A stretch of 64,000 bases of DNA from Truepera radiovictrix DSM 17093 (GTDB lineage: Bacteria; Deinococcota; Deinococci; Deinococcales; Trueperaceae). The position numbers were made by a program, and so were the translations under genes. Below are positions 38,217-47,112 of this stretch, in pieces. Where the stretch lies: positions 524,001 to 588,000 of the forward strand of contig NC_014221.1 of assembly GCF_000092425.1 (NCBI RefSeq), written 5' to 3'. Position 1 is the first letter of the stretch. Each line of letters starts with the position of its first letter. Below the pieces are notes generated by a model. That model was not told the origin of the DNA. It did not search any database and saw nothing but the letters and a program-made list of their open reading frames with translations.

Positions 38217-38306
38217 TGGCGGCCGTTCGGCGCCCGTCGGGTATCGCTGGTGTGGTTGGTGCGACATCTGCCGGTTGGGTGTGAACTACCAATACCTCTT
38301 AGTGCA

Positions 38307-38324
38307 ACACCCCTCGAGGGGTGT
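38307..38324. repeat. 18-bp perfect palindrome
   Basis: ACACCCCTCGAGGGGTGT reads identically on both strands. Its size and lack of loop suit a dimeric protein operator or a cruciform better than a terminator, and no T tract follows. Confidence 0.6.
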
Positions 38325-38594
38325 AGGTGTCATTGGGAGCGCTTGGCGACGTGTGCGCGCCGCCGGTCAGCTGGTGCTCGCTCAACTACCGCCGTGGTGC
38401 TTTCTGCTCGTCATGCACTCTTTCTGCATCATACTCATCTTGTGTGACCGCTCACCTTTGCGCCCTGCACCTTGGAAAGCGCCTCTATGCTCCACGCTTG
38501 TATGAGAGATGGGTGGCCGACCCAGGAAGTTCTCTACGCCCGTGCAGGTAAAGAAAAGTTTCGCCTCGCCTCATAAAACTCACATATGGCCTTA

Positions 38595-38608
38595 ACAATT
38601 TTAATTGT
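38595..38608. repeat. AT-rich inverted repeat
   Basis: ACAATT, TT, AATTGT, in the AT-rich segment about 180 bases before the lipoprotein gene. Possible operator. Confidence 0.35.
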
Positions 38609-38785
38609 AGCGCAGGATAAGTTTGCCTCCGCTGAGCGGGTGGCCTCCCCTCGAGCAACCCACGGTGCCCTTAAAGCCTGTGGTGCGCGCACCTTGACCG
38701 CGTAGGTCCTCAAAGGGTGCTTAGGCCTGACCGGGGCGGTTTCTGGTCACACTTCCTGAAGCTGAGCAGCGGAGAGGACAAACAC

Positions 38786-39937
38786 TTGAAACGTACGGCG
38801 AACCCCAAGGTGGCGCGCAGTAGCTGGGCAGGCGTCCTGACCCTCATTAGTCTTCTTTTTTTAGCGGCCTGTAGCAGCGGTTTAGAGCGCGAGCTTCCAG
38901 TTGAGTTGGCGCCGACAAATAGCAGGAGCGAGTGGCACAGCCGACTTTTAGCCAGCATGGAAAGGACGGGTATCGCGCCCGAGCTCGACCCCGTGCGGAT
39001 GGCTGACTCCGGCGATCTCTACGTCTACGGCCGGAACATGAACCACTACCTAACGAGCCTGATCCTGGCGTACCGGACGACGGGGGACCGGCGTTTGGTG
39101 CAGCAGATCGACACGGTGATGAACCGGATGCAGGGGACGCTGCGCGACACCACCGGCGACGGCTTTCGCAACTGGCGCTATCTCAGGAGCGGTTCGGGTA
39201 GCTTTTACGGACGCGACACCCACGAGATGGACGAGATGATGACGCACTCAGTGGTGGCGGCGGCGGCCTACACGCTGCGGCAGGCGGGCTTTAACAGCAG
39301 CGCGGACTTCTGGACGAACTACCTGCGCAACGACTTCGAGGCCAAGTGGCGTCGGCGCAAGGGGGTGCGTTCGGGCTTTCCGTTTTTGACGCGCAACCTG
39401 ATGCACCCGTACGTGCAGTGGATCCGCTACCACCACTACATGGGGAAGCTGACGGGCGACAGCGGCTACACGGCCGAGGCGCGGCGGATGGCGCGGATCG
39501 TGGAGAACAACATGCGCAGCGTCAACACGCCGTCGGGGACGGGGTACGTGTGGGACCACCGGGTACAGCTCTCAGGGCGAGCGAGCAACGGTTGCCAGCC
39601 GATGGTGTACGTGCGGCTGACGACGCAGGGGCTAGCGGACCTGGCGACGCAGGGGGTGTTCAGCAACACCTTTATGCAGCGCGTGGCCAACGGTATGGCC
39701 CATGTCGGCCTCAAGAGCACCGACGGGCAGCTCGCGGGCAACATCTGCGGGAGCGGAACCTATAGCAACCGCAGCGCTGTACGAAACTTCCCCTACGCTC
39801 AGATCGCCTCGTGGGATCGCTCAGGCCGTCTGCGTACCGCGGCTGAACGCGTCTACAACGCTACCGAGCGTCATAACCTCTCCCAGCCTCGGCTGTACAA
39901 TCTCCCAGCAACGATGGTCTTTACCTTGGGTCGGTAA
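38786..39937 (+). CDS. Large lipoprotein with helical-toroid-like sequence
   Basis: I choose the TTG at 38786 because GGAGAGG lies at correct spacing and a clean signal peptide with lipobox (LAAC, Cys29) follows. The 383-residue protein is rich in aromatic, His and Arg residues with repeated helical pairs (NMNHYLTSLILAYRTTGDRRL, EMDEMMTHSVVAAAAYTLRQAGF, WIRYHHYMGKLTGDSGY). This resembles the alpha/alpha-toroid folds of polysaccharide lyases and glycoside hydrolases. I cannot assign a family. Two Cys (NGCQP, NICGS) may pair. Confidence 0.72.
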   Translation: MKRTANPKVARSSWAGVLTLISLLFLAACSSGLERELPVELAPTNSRSEWHSRLLASMERTGIAPELDPVRMADSGDLYVYGRNMNHYLTSLILAYRTTGDRRLVQQIDTVMNRMQGTLRDTTGDGFRNWRYLRSGSGSFYGRDTHEMDEMMTHSVVAAAAYTLRQAGFNSSADFWTNYLRNDFEAKWRRRKGVRSGFPFLTRNLMHPYVQWIRYHHYMGKLTGDSGYTAEARRMARIVENNMRSVNTPSGTGYVWDHRVQLSGRASNGCQPMVYVRLTTQGLADLATQGVFSNTFMQRVANGMAHVGLKSTDGQLAGNICGSGTYSNRSAVRNFPYAQIASWDRSGRLRTAAERVYNATERHNLSQPRLYNLPATMVFTLGR

Positions 39938-39970
39938 GACGCCCCAGTCAACGCCACGAGAAAAGCTGAT

Positions 39971-39992
39971 GGGCCCCGCAAGGGGTCCTTTT
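39971..39992 (+). terminator. Intrinsic terminator after the toroid lipoprotein
   Basis: A 7-bp stem with one GU pair (GGGCCCC, loop GCAA, GGGGTCC) is followed by four T. Confidence 0.75.
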
Positions 39993-40290
39993 CGTTGCAC
40001 CTTCAGAAACAGGGCAGTCCGGCGTGGGCTGACGGTGCTTGAGGAGGAGCGCCCTGGAGGTCTTCGGGGCGATCTCACTCAAAAAATTTAGATTTGACTA
40101 GCGGGTAAACGTAAAAACCCAGAGCACCAGCACTGAGGCGGGGCTTGTAGGGTGCAGCAAGAGAAACCGGCATGGCGATCTGTTTGGGGCACCGGTTGGA
40201 GCCTCATGCACGTTCGGGATGTTTCGCATTTAAGCCGTACCGAACTTCGGTTCTAATTCGGCACAGCGGCTCCGAGGACCCGAGAGGTCC
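39993..40290. other. Gene-free AT-richer spacer
   Basis: No convincing gene. A 7-bp hairpin (GAGGACC, CGAGA, GGTCCTC at 40274-40292) abuts the stop codon of the leftward metallophosphoesterase gene. It lacks a T tract on the minus strand, so terminator function is uncertain. Confidence 0.4.
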
Positions 40291-41160
40291 TCAAACCTTT
40301 TGGGCGGTCAGCGTAAACAACGTCAGTTCCGGCAAGCAGTTGAGCCTCACCGGCGCGACGCTGCACCCGAGCCCGCGCGTCACGTAGAGCCGGTTGCCCA
40401 CCTTGCCGTGCCCCCGCACCCAGTCGTCGGTGTAGACCTCTCCGTCGCGCAACCAGGTGAGCAGAGACCAACCGGGGCCGAGGGGGAGCCTGACTTGTCC
40501 CCCGTGGGTGTGCCCCGCGACGGCGAAGGGCGCTGCGCACGCCGGCACGTTCGCAAACGAGCTCGGATGATGCATCATGACGATGCGTGGCGCCCCCTCG
40601 GGAACCGCCGCGAGGGCTTTCTCGGGGTCGTCGTGCCCCGGGGTGTGGGTGCCGATACCCACCAGATAGAGCGCTTCACCCGCTTCATTTTCGAGGCGCA
40701 CCGCTTCGTTTTCGAGCACCTGCACGTCTATCTCCTCCAAAGCCGAGGTGAGGCGCCTAGCGAGCTCGAGGTCAGGTGTATCTTTCTCGGTCGGCATGGC
40801 GTAGTCGTGGTTGCCCAAAACGGCGTAGCAGGGTAGTCCAGCATCCGTAAGAGGGCACAGCAGTTCGGTGACGGGTTCGATGGCCCGCGCGGTGTCATGG
40901 ATGAAGTCGCCGGCAATGAGCACGAGTGCGGGGCGCTCCTCTAGGACGCGCTCGACAGCTCGGCCCACGGTCGAGCGGTTGTCGCCGAAAAGTCCCACCT
41001 GAAAGTCCGCAAGGAGTGCGACCGTTGCCCCCTCCCAACTCGCGGGAAGCCCCGGCACGTGCGCCTTGTGCCGCTCCGTGACGAGCATGCGGGGCTCGAT
41101 AAGGGCTTGGATGACGCCGATCACGAACAGTCCGACGACCAAAAACACCCAGGGTGTCAT
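40291..41160 (-). CDS. Membrane-anchored metallophosphoesterase
   Basis: The 289-residue protein has one N-terminal transmembrane helix (residues 4-22) and a calcineurin-like phosphoesterase domain: LLADFQVG (the usual DxH is DFQ here), LIAGDFIHD, LGNHDYAMP, MMHHPSSF and AGHTHGGQ. It resembles YkuE/YaeI-type membrane phosphodiesterases. The change of the first His ligand (DxH to DFQ) is a possible functional difference. Confidence 0.87.
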   Translation of the reverse strand: MTPWVFLVVGLFVIGVIQALIEPRMLVTERHKAHVPGLPASWEGATVALLADFQVGLFGDNRSTVGRAVERVLEERPALVLIAGDFIHDTARAIEPVTELLCPLTDAGLPCYAVLGNHDYAMPTEKDTPDLELARRLTSALEEIDVQVLENEAVRLENEAGEALYLVGIGTHTPGHDDPEKALAAVPEGAPRIVMMHHPSSFANVPACAAPFAVAGHTHGGQVRLPLGPGWSLLTWLRDGEVYTDDWVRGHGKVGNRLYVTRGLGCSVAPVRLNCLPELTLFTLTAQKV

Positions 41161-41410
41161 AGCACCGCTCGCTTACGCTCTAGACTCATCATTCTCGGTC
41201 AACCCCCATAGGCGCTTTTTCGGCCGAAGCTCCTCTACCTTAATACGCCGCCGTCAGGGCTTTTCAAGAGGGGTGCGGTAGGTTAAGCTACCCATTAAGG
41301 TTTTCTTAAGCTTGGGTTGGTTAGATGAGATGCCATGCAGAACAGTCCTCGGTACGGCGCACGCTGCGGGGTGGGCTGATGGCAAAAGCTATAGGGTCTT
41401 AGGAGGAAAG

Positions 41411-43456
41411 ATGAAAAAGCGGCTTTGGTCCTTGCCCCTACTGTTGTTGGTAGGGCTCATGGGTTGCGGTGGTCCAGGGGGCCCTGATCCCAATGTTACC
41501 CCGCCACAGATCACCAGCTTTACCGCGAACCCTTCAGCTATCAGTGCCCCTGGTCAAGCCGTCACGCTGAGTTGGACGGTATCGGGTGCGGTGACGAGCC
41601 TCAATCTCTCTGCGGACAACGGTACGAGCCCCGGCGCCGTTAGCGGCAGCAGTACGGTTGTCTATCCGACCCAGAACACGACCTACACGCTCACCGCGAG
41701 CAACAGTGCCGGCTCCGCTTCCTCGTCGACCAATGTCACAATCGGGGGCAACGTCTCTCCGCCAGGTGGCGAAAACGGCTTACCTCCAACGGGTACCTTT
41801 GGCGTTTCACTCACGCAAAGCGACTTTCAAAACGACGCGGGTAGCAACATCTCGAGTCCAGATGACCCCCGCATCGTCCGCGTACAGCCCGGCGGCACCT
41901 TCTACGCACTCGTCTCCTATAGCGACCCCGGCGGGATTTCGGGCGTAAGCATCCGCATAGCCAACAGCAGCCCACCCGGCCTCGCCGCGCCCCTCGTTCA
42001 AGGCCAAGAGGTCGGTGGCTTTACGTTGGTCGGTGAGGTGGCCGGATGCGACCTCTCGGGTACGCAGACGTCCGTTAACTGCATCTACGAGATTCGCGTC
42101 GGCAACATTCAAAACATCGACCAGCTCCAGGGCTCAGGTAGCGAGTTCGCCTACGTCTTCCGCACGAACGTCACGGACAACGCAGGCAACACCTCTGATG
42201 AGGCCATTCGCGGCTACGTCATCGTAGGTAGCAACACCTCGAACCCGCCCTCGCAGCCTTCGCCCCCTTCACCTCCGTCTCCGCCTTCGCCTCCATCCCC
42301 GCCTTCACCCCCTTCGCCTCCATCTCCGCCTTCGCCGCCCTCACCCCCGTCTCCGCCTTCGCCCCCTTCGCCTCCGTCTCCGCCTTCACCCCCCTCACCT
42401 CCGCCTTCGCCCACGACCTACACGTTGACGGTCAACAAAACGGGTAACGGCAGCGGCACGGTCAAGAGCAACCCCAGTGGCATCGACTGCGGGAGTGACT
42501 GCACGGAGAACTACCAGAGCGGTACACAAGTGACCTTGACCGCCACGGCAGCAAACGGCTCGACCTTTGCGGGTTGGAGCGGTGCGTGTAGTGGTACGGG
42601 TACCTGTCAGGTCACGATGAGCCAGGCTAGAAACGTGACGGCAAAATTTGATGCAGCGTCGCCAACGCCGATGACTTACACACTGACCGTTAACAAGCCC
42701 CAAAACGGTACGGTAACCAGCACACCCCAAGGCATCAACTGCGGGGTTAACGGCAACGATTGTACAGAAGATTATACCAGCGGTACGAAAGTCACGCTGT
42801 CAGCCAACCCTGCTACAGGCTACAAGTTCGACTCTTGGGGCGGCGCTTGCAGTGGATCAACTTGTGAAGTCACGATGAATGCTGCGACAACCGTCTCTGC
42901 CACTTTCAGTGCGGTTCCTCAAGAGCTGAACGCCGAAGCTGGCCCGGCTCGTAGATCAGCTACCGTGGGTGAAACCGTTCAGTTAGACGGAAGTGCGTCG
43001 ACAGGGGCCACCACTTACCTGTGGACCATGGAGAAGCCAACGGGAAGCAACGCAACCATCAGCGGTGTAACACGCGTCAGGGCAAGCTTCGTACCGGATG
43101 TACCTGGTCAATACAAAGTCACTCTAACCGTAGGTAACGGCACCGACACTGACACGGATGAACAAGTTGTGGATGTTACCCTTCCCGCACCTGTAGCGGA
43201 TGCTGGCGACGATAGAGAGGTGAAGGTCAACCAGTCAACCCCGCTTGACGCGACAGATTCCAAAAACGCTGCGAGCTTTAAGTGGGAAGTGACTACAAAG
43301 GCGCCAGGTAGTAGCCCTCAAATTGCCGAGCCAACGAAAGCCAGTACGACCTTTACTGCTGATGTTGTGGGTGAGTACGTGGTGACTCTAACTGTCTTTG
43401 ACAGCGAAGGGAAACAGTCCGACAAAGACACAGTAAAAATTACCGTCATCCCGTAG
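41411..43456 (+). CDS. Modular surface lipoprotein with Pro/Ser spacer, InlB-like repeats and PKD-like domains
   Basis: A perfect AGGAGG precedes the ATG. The 681-residue protein has a lipobox (LMGC, Cys19) and an Ig-like domain (PPQITSFTANPSAISAPGQAVTLSWTVSG). A further beta domain ends near residue 275. A PSPPSPP spacer of about 55 residues follows. Two divergent InlB B-type repeats come next (YTLTVNKTGNGSGTVKSNP, FAGWSGACSGTGTCQVTM; then YTLTVNKPQNGTVTSTP, FDSWGGACSGSTCEVTM). Two PKD-like domains end the protein. It looks like a cell-surface binding protein. The last third is markedly lower in GC than the surroundings. Confidence 0.85.
   Translation: MKKRLWSLPLLLLVGLMGCGGPGGPDPNVTPPQITSFTANPSAISAPGQAVTLSWTVSGAVTSLNLSADNGTSPGAVSGSSTVVYPTQNTTYTLTASNSAGSASSSTNVTIGGNVSPPGGENGLPPTGTFGVSLTQSDFQNDAGSNISSPDDPRIVRVQPGGTFYALVSYSDPGGISGVSIRIANSSPPGLAAPLVQGQEVGGFTLVGEVAGCDLSGTQTSVNCIYEIRVGNIQNIDQLQGSGSEFAYVFRTNVTDNAGNTSDEAIRGYVIVGSNTSNPPSQPSPPSPPSPPSPPSPPSPPSPPSPPSPPSPPSPPSPPSPPSPPSPPSPPPSPTTYTLTVNKTGNGSGTVKSNPSGIDCGSDCTENYQSGTQVTLTATAANGSTFAGWSGACSGTGTCQVTMSQARNVTAKFDAASPTPMTYTLTVNKPQNGTVTSTPQGINCGVNGNDCTEDYTSGTKVTLSANPATGYKFDSWGGACSGSTCEVTMNAATTVSATFSAVPQELNAEAGPARRSATVGETVQLDGSASTGATTYLWTMEKPTGSNATISGVTRVRASFVPDVPGQYKVTLTVGNGTDTDTDEQVVDVTLPAPVADAGDDREVKVNQSTPLDATDSKNAASFKWEVTTKAPGSSPQIAEPTKASTTFTADVVGEYVVTLTVFDSEGKQSDKDTVKITVIP
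42243..42414 (+). repeat. Imperfect 9-bp coding repeats (PSPPSPP tract)
   Basis: About 170 bases of C-rich 9-bp units (variants of CCTTCGCCC and CCGTCTCCG) encode the Pro/Ser spacer. Such arrays change length by slippage or unequal recombination. Confidence 0.85.
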
Positions 43457-43474
43457 CGTGTTAATACCTGCATC

Positions 43475-43508
43475 CTCGAGCCCCGTCACCGCGCGGGGCT
43501 CGAGCCCT
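43475..43508 (+). terminator. Intrinsic terminator-like hairpin
   Basis: A perfect 11-bp stem (CTCGAGCCCCG with CGGGGCTCGAG, 8-base loop), followed by CCCTTT. The T tract is weak. Confidence 0.65.
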
Positions 43509-43595
43509 TTGCCGCTTCCCAAGGCCTCGAGCCCGCGGCTGGTAGCGCGCCTTCGTACACTCGAGTAACCGTGCGGGGGCCTCTGCAGGGGCGCC

Positions 43596-43601
43596 TATAA
43601 T
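43596..43601 (+). promoter_or_regulatory. -10 element of leaderless methylmalonyl-CoA mutase gene
   Basis: Consensus TATAAT, 6 bases before the ATG at 43608. Confidence 0.65.
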
Positions 43602-43607
43602 GGCCCC

Positions 43608-45140
43608 ATGACCGTCACCAAAGACACGACGGGGGGGGCCACGGAGGACAAGCTCGGCCGCCCCGGCGCCTATCCCTATACCCGCGGCATCTACCCGGAG
43701 ATGTACGCCAAGGGCCGCCTCTGGACGATGCGTCAGTACGCGGGCTTCGGCTCCGCCGAGGAGTCGAACGCGCGCTACCGCTACCTCTTGAGCCAGGGCA
43801 CCACGGGCCTGTCGGTCGCGTTCGATCTGCCCACGCAGCTCGGCCTCGACCCCGACCACCCGCTCGCGCGCGGTGAGGTCGGTAAGGTGGGCGTCTCGAT
43901 CGCCACTTTGGACGATATGCGGACGCTCTTTCGGGACATCCCCTTGGGCGAGGTCACCACCTCGATGACCATCAACGCCCCCGCGATGATGCTCCTAGCG
44001 CTCTATATCCTGGTGGCCGAGGAGCAGGGCGTGGCCAGCGAGCGCCTCGGCGGCACCGTGCAAAACGACATCTTAAAGGAGTACATCGCGCGCGGCACCT
44101 ATATCTACCCGCCGGAGCCCTCGATGCGGCTGATTACCGACACCTTCGCCTTTTGCGCTAAGAGGGTGCCGAGTTGGAACACCATCTCCATCTCGGGTTA
44201 CCACATCCGCGAGGCGGGCGCTACGGCGGCGCAGGAGATCGCCTTTACCCTCGCCAACGCCAAGGCGTACGTGCGCGCGGCGCTGGAGCGGGGTTTGGCG
44301 CTCGATACCTTCGCCCCACGCCTGTCGTTCTTTTTCGCCTGCCACAACGACATCTTCGAGGAAGTTGCCAAGTTCCGCGCGGCGCGGCGGCTCTGGGCGC
44401 GCGTGATGAAAGGCGAGTTCGGGGCGCAAAACCCCAAGTCGCAGATGCTCCGCTTTCACACCCAAACGGGGGGCAGCACGCTCACCGCGCAGCAGCCCGA
44501 AAACAACATCGTGCGCACCGCCTACCAGGCGCTCGCGGCGGTGCTGGGCGGGACGCAGTCGCTGCACACGAACGCGCTCGACGAGGCGCTCGGGCTGCCG
44601 ACTGACCGTTCGGCGCGCATCGCGCTGCGCACCCAGCAGATTCTCGCGTATGAGTCGGGGGTGACGCGTGAACCCGACCCCTTGGGGGGGAGCTTCTTGG
44701 TCGAGCGGCTGACCGACGAGCTCGAGGCCGAAGCCGAGGCGCTTATAGCGCGCGTTGAAGACCTAGGCGGTTCGGTGCGGGCGATCGAGGCGGGGTTTAT
44801 CCAGGAGGAGATCGAGGAGGCCGCCTTTCGCTTTCAGCGCGAGGTCGAGACCGGCGAGCGCGTCGTCGTGGGCGTCAACCGTTTCCGCTTGGAGCAGGAG
44901 GAGGGGGTGCCCATCCAGCAGCTCTCCGCCGAGACCGAGGGGCGGCGCGTCGAGGAGGTGCGCCGCTACCGCGAGGGGCGCGATGACGCGCGGCTCGAGG
45001 CGGCCCTGCGCGCGCTAGCGGGGGCCGCCGCGGGTGACGAGAACCTCTTTCCCTTCGTGCTCGACGCCTTTCGCGCCAAAGCGACGCTCGGCGAGGTGTG
45101 CGGCGTGCTCCGCCGGGTGTGGGGCGAGTATCGGGGTTAG
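43608..45140 (+). CDS. Methylmalonyl-CoA mutase, large (catalytic) subunit without B12 domain
   Basis: The enzyme interconverts methylmalonyl-CoA and succinyl-CoA. The 510-residue protein is the TIM-barrel substrate-binding part: [99 protein letters not shown] and [32 protein letters not shown]-like blocks. The C-terminal cobalamin domain (DxHxxG) is absent, so a separate small subunit must exist elsewhere. Its stop overlaps that of the convergent hydrolase gene. Confidence 0.93.
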   Translation: MTVTKDTTGGATEDKLGRPGAYPYTRGIYPEMYAKGRLWTMRQYAGFGSAEESNARYRYLLSQGTTGLSVAFDLPTQLGLDPDHPLARGEVGKVGVSIATLDDMRTLFRDIPLGEVTTSMTINAPAMMLLALYILVAEEQGVASERLGGTVQNDILKEYIARGTYIYPPEPSMRLITDTFAFCAKRVPSWNTISISGYHIREAGATAAQEIAFTLANAKAYVRAALERGLALDTFAPRLSFFFACHNDIFEEVAKFRAARRLWARVMKGEFGAQNPKSQMLRFHTQTGGSTLTAQQPENNIVRTAYQALAAVLGGTQSLHTNALDEALGLPTDRSARIALRTQQILAYESGVTREPDPLGGSFLVERLTDELEAEAEALIARVEDLGGSVRAIEAGFIQEEIEEAAFRFQREVETGERVVVGVNRFRLEQEEGVPIQQLSAETEGRRVEEVRRYREGRDDARLEAALRALAGAAAGDENLFPFVLDAFRAKATLGEVCGVLRRVWGEYRG

Positions 45141-46174
45141 GCGTTCGCGCTGGGCTCGGGGACCTGAGGCGCCGGATAGACCCGCACGGGGCGCCGCTCG
45201 CTGGCGCGCACGAGCTTGACGATGGTTTCGGTAGTGGCCTCTAGGTAGGAGCGGCCGTCGGGCAGGTAGCTCTGAAGGTCGAGGTAGCCCCCCGGCCCGG
45301 TGTGGTCCATGGGGCCCATCGGGATGAGCTCGATGATCCCCCGCGCTTTGGCGCTGTTCCACGGCGAGGGGATAAAGGGCCAGCGCCCCGGGAAGAAGAT
45401 GTTGCCGAGGCGTTGCACGTTGTCGCGCGTCCCGTAGAGGTGATAGAGCCGCTCCAGGCTCAGCAGGCCGGGGTCGGCGCTCATCACGCCGCCCAGCGAG
45501 ATGACCGACACGGGCGCCCCCGTGATTTTCTTGAGGTGCGGCGCGGCGCCGACGGCGATCTGACCACCCCCCGAGTAGCCGATGAGGATCACCGGCGTGT
45601 CGGTGCCGTGAGCGCCGGCGCGGTAGCCGTGCCGCCGAAGGCCCCCCAGGATCATCTGCGCCGAACCCTGGTTGTACATGGGGCCGTAGCGGCTGTCGGC
45701 GGAGACGGCGACCTGCCAGAGGTTGCGGAGGTTGATGAGAAACCCCGCCAACCCGGGGCCGCTCAGTTTGCGCCGCAGCGCCCAGCGCCAGAAGCGGGCG
45801 AAGACCCTCGAGCCGGTCAGCGGTTGCGCGGTGACCGAGTAGGGGAAGAGGTCGTCGACCAGCGCCACTTCCGGCAGCGCCCGTTTGAGCCGCGCCAAAA
45901 AGGCGATCTCGCGCTCGGCGAAAGCTTCGCCGGAGACGCTGTTGATCCCCGACAAGAAGACGACGTAGTGCGAGCGGGGGGCGCCGTCGGGCGTCGGGGG
46001 GAGGTCGGGAGCGTGCGCCGCGGCGTCGCTGACGTTGAGCCCCACCTCCGTTTCGTCCGCTTCGCGGCCGTACCACCCCGCCCACCAGCCGAGCGCCTCG
46101 AAGGGGGAGAGCACGCCGGCGAAGAGAAAGACCACCGCGGCGAGCGCCAGGAAAAGGAGCAGCTCGGGGATCAC
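45137..46174 (-). CDS. Membrane-anchored alpha/beta hydrolase
   Basis: The 345-residue protein has an N-terminal membrane helix (residues 3-22) and an alpha/beta-hydrolase domain with the nucleophile elbow GYSGGGQ (Ser201). [23 protein letters not shown] comes before it and a possible catalytic His ([11 protein letters not shown]) late in the sequence. Start is GTG 46174, overlapping the upstream membrane-protein stop (GTGA). The long open frame further upstream is a shadow. Esterase or lipase activity is inferred. Confidence 0.8.
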   Translation of the reverse strand: MIPELLLFLALAAVVFLFAGVLSPFEALGWWAGWYGREADETEVGLNVSDAAAHAPDLPPTPDGAPRSHYVVFLSGINSVSGEAFAEREIAFLARLKRALPEVALVDDLFPYSVTAQPLTGSRVFARFWRWALRRKLSGPGLAGFLINLRNLWQVAVSADSRYGPMYNQGSAQMILGGLRRHGYRAGAHGTDTPVILIGYSGGGQIAVGAAPHLKKITGAPVSVISLGGVMSADPGLLSLERLYHLYGTRDNVQRLGNIFFPGRWPFIPSPWNSAKARGIIELIPMGPMDHTGPGGYLDLQSYLPDGRSYLEATTETIVKLVRASERRPVRVYPAPQVPEPSANA

Positions 46175-46872
46175 AGCCGCCTCTTGCGGCGCCGCGGCGC
46201 GCGAGCAGCCCGCGAGCGGGTGCTGTAGGGGTTTTGCGGCAGCTCGAAGAGCTCCCGAAGCTCGCGCTTGGAGGTCGCTAACGGCGCCCCCGCGATGCGC
46301 CGCCGCAAGAGGCGCGCCCCCGCGATGATGGGGCGACCGACGGTGCGCTGCACGACCTGCAGCAGCAGCCAGCCGAGGGCCGTGCACGCAAACGCCTGCG
46401 CGAGGGTGAGATCCAGCGCCCCCCGCACCGCCTCGAGGATGGCCAGCAGGCTCCACACCCCTAGCGACAACCCGATGGGGTTGCCGAAGTAGGGGGTGAG
46501 GACGAAAAACGAGAAGAGGTAGGGGGCGTAGCCCAAACCGACGGTGCGCAGGATCGTTTCGAAGGCCACGCTGCGCCCGAAGACCTGCGTACCGACGAGC
46601 CAGATGCTCGCGCTCAGGAAGAGAAACGAAAACCCGTAGAGGCTGGCTGACAGGAGGAGCGAAGCGACGAAGCGGCGGGGTTTGACCCGCGCGGCAAAGA
46701 GCACCACGCACTGCCCGAGCGCCTCGGAGAGCCCCGCGAGGAGCACGACGGTCAGCGCCACGCGCAGCCCATGGGGCGAGGTTTGAACGGCGACGAAGAT
46801 GCGTTCGTCCAAACTCAGGGCGCGCCCGACGGTGTCCCAAAAGGTGGGGGCGTCGGCTAGGGTGAGCCTCAC
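46171..46872 (-). CDS. Yip1-like multi-pass membrane protein
   Basis: The 233-residue protein has about five transmembrane helices and a basic tail ([15 protein letters not shown]). The layout resembles bacterial Yip1/YIP-like proteins: an amphipathic start, then LRVALTVVLLAGLSEALGQCVV and a YAPYLFSFFVL helix. Function unknown. It is coupled to the hydrolase gene and has a TAGAGT -10 6 bases before its GTG (leaderless). Confidence 0.7.
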   Translation of the reverse strand: MRLTLADAPTFWDTVGRALSLDERIFVAVQTSPHGLRVALTVVLLAGLSEALGQCVVLFAARVKPRRFVASLLLSASLYGFSFLFLSASIWLVGTQVFGRSVAFETILRTVGLGYAPYLFSFFVLTPYFGNPIGLSLGVWSLLAILEAVRGALDLTLAQAFACTALGWLLLQVVQRTVGRPIIAGARLLRRRIAGAPLATSKRELRELFELPQNPYSTRSRAARAPRRRKRRL

Positions 46873-46878
46873 CCCTCT

Positions 46879-46884
46879 ACTCTA
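46879..46884 (-). promoter_or_regulatory. -10 element of the Yip1-like gene
   Basis: TAGAGT on the minus strand, 6 bases before the GTG at 46872. Confidence 0.5.
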
Positions 46885-47024
46885 AACCAACCGCCTCGTG
46901 CCTAGCCTGGTCGCTGCAGGTTGGGGGCGCTCGCAGCAACGCTCCGCGTGGTGAAGCTTCTTACACAGCTCTACGGGGCCTTTCTTTTACGCTGGTACGG
47001 CACGCCCAGGATGAGCGGGTGTGA

Positions 47025-47063
47025 GGGTGGGTGGCGCGCCCTTGGGGGGCGCTTGGCCCACCC
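47025..47063. repeat. Nested hairpin upstream of the BTAD regulator
   Basis: Inner stem GCGCCC/GGGCGC (47036-47052), outer stem GGGTGGG/CCCACCC (47025-47063), 50 bases before the regulator start. It could be a leader structure. Confidence 0.45.
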
Positions 47064-47112
47064 CACCCGCAGCGAGGGGCGGTGAGAGCGGACGTAAGGG
47101 GGGTGTAGCGCG

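Larger units (their letters stand above)
38217..38785. other. Long AT-richer intergenic region
   Basis: I see no convincing gene in this stretch. It is clearly less GC-rich than the core and carries an 18-bp perfect palindrome (38307-38324) and a short inverted repeat (38595-38608). It probably holds the promoter of the lipoprotein at 38786 and may mark the edge of an acquired segment. Confidence 0.5.

Noticed and set aside
38250-38551. Short plus-strand frames in the gap after aroE
   Set aside because: No ribosome site, several overlapping frames of equal quality, no recognisable protein pattern.
42214-42414. Minus-strand frame encoding Gly/Glu-rich repeats
   Set aside because: It is the complement of the PSPPSPP coding repeats; the lipoprotein on the plus strand has a signal peptide, ribosome site and domains.
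45137-46840. 567-codon hydrolase reading
   Set aside because: The first 220 codons are the Yip1-like gene in another frame; the GTG at 46174 with GTGA overlap gives a normal-length hydrolase.
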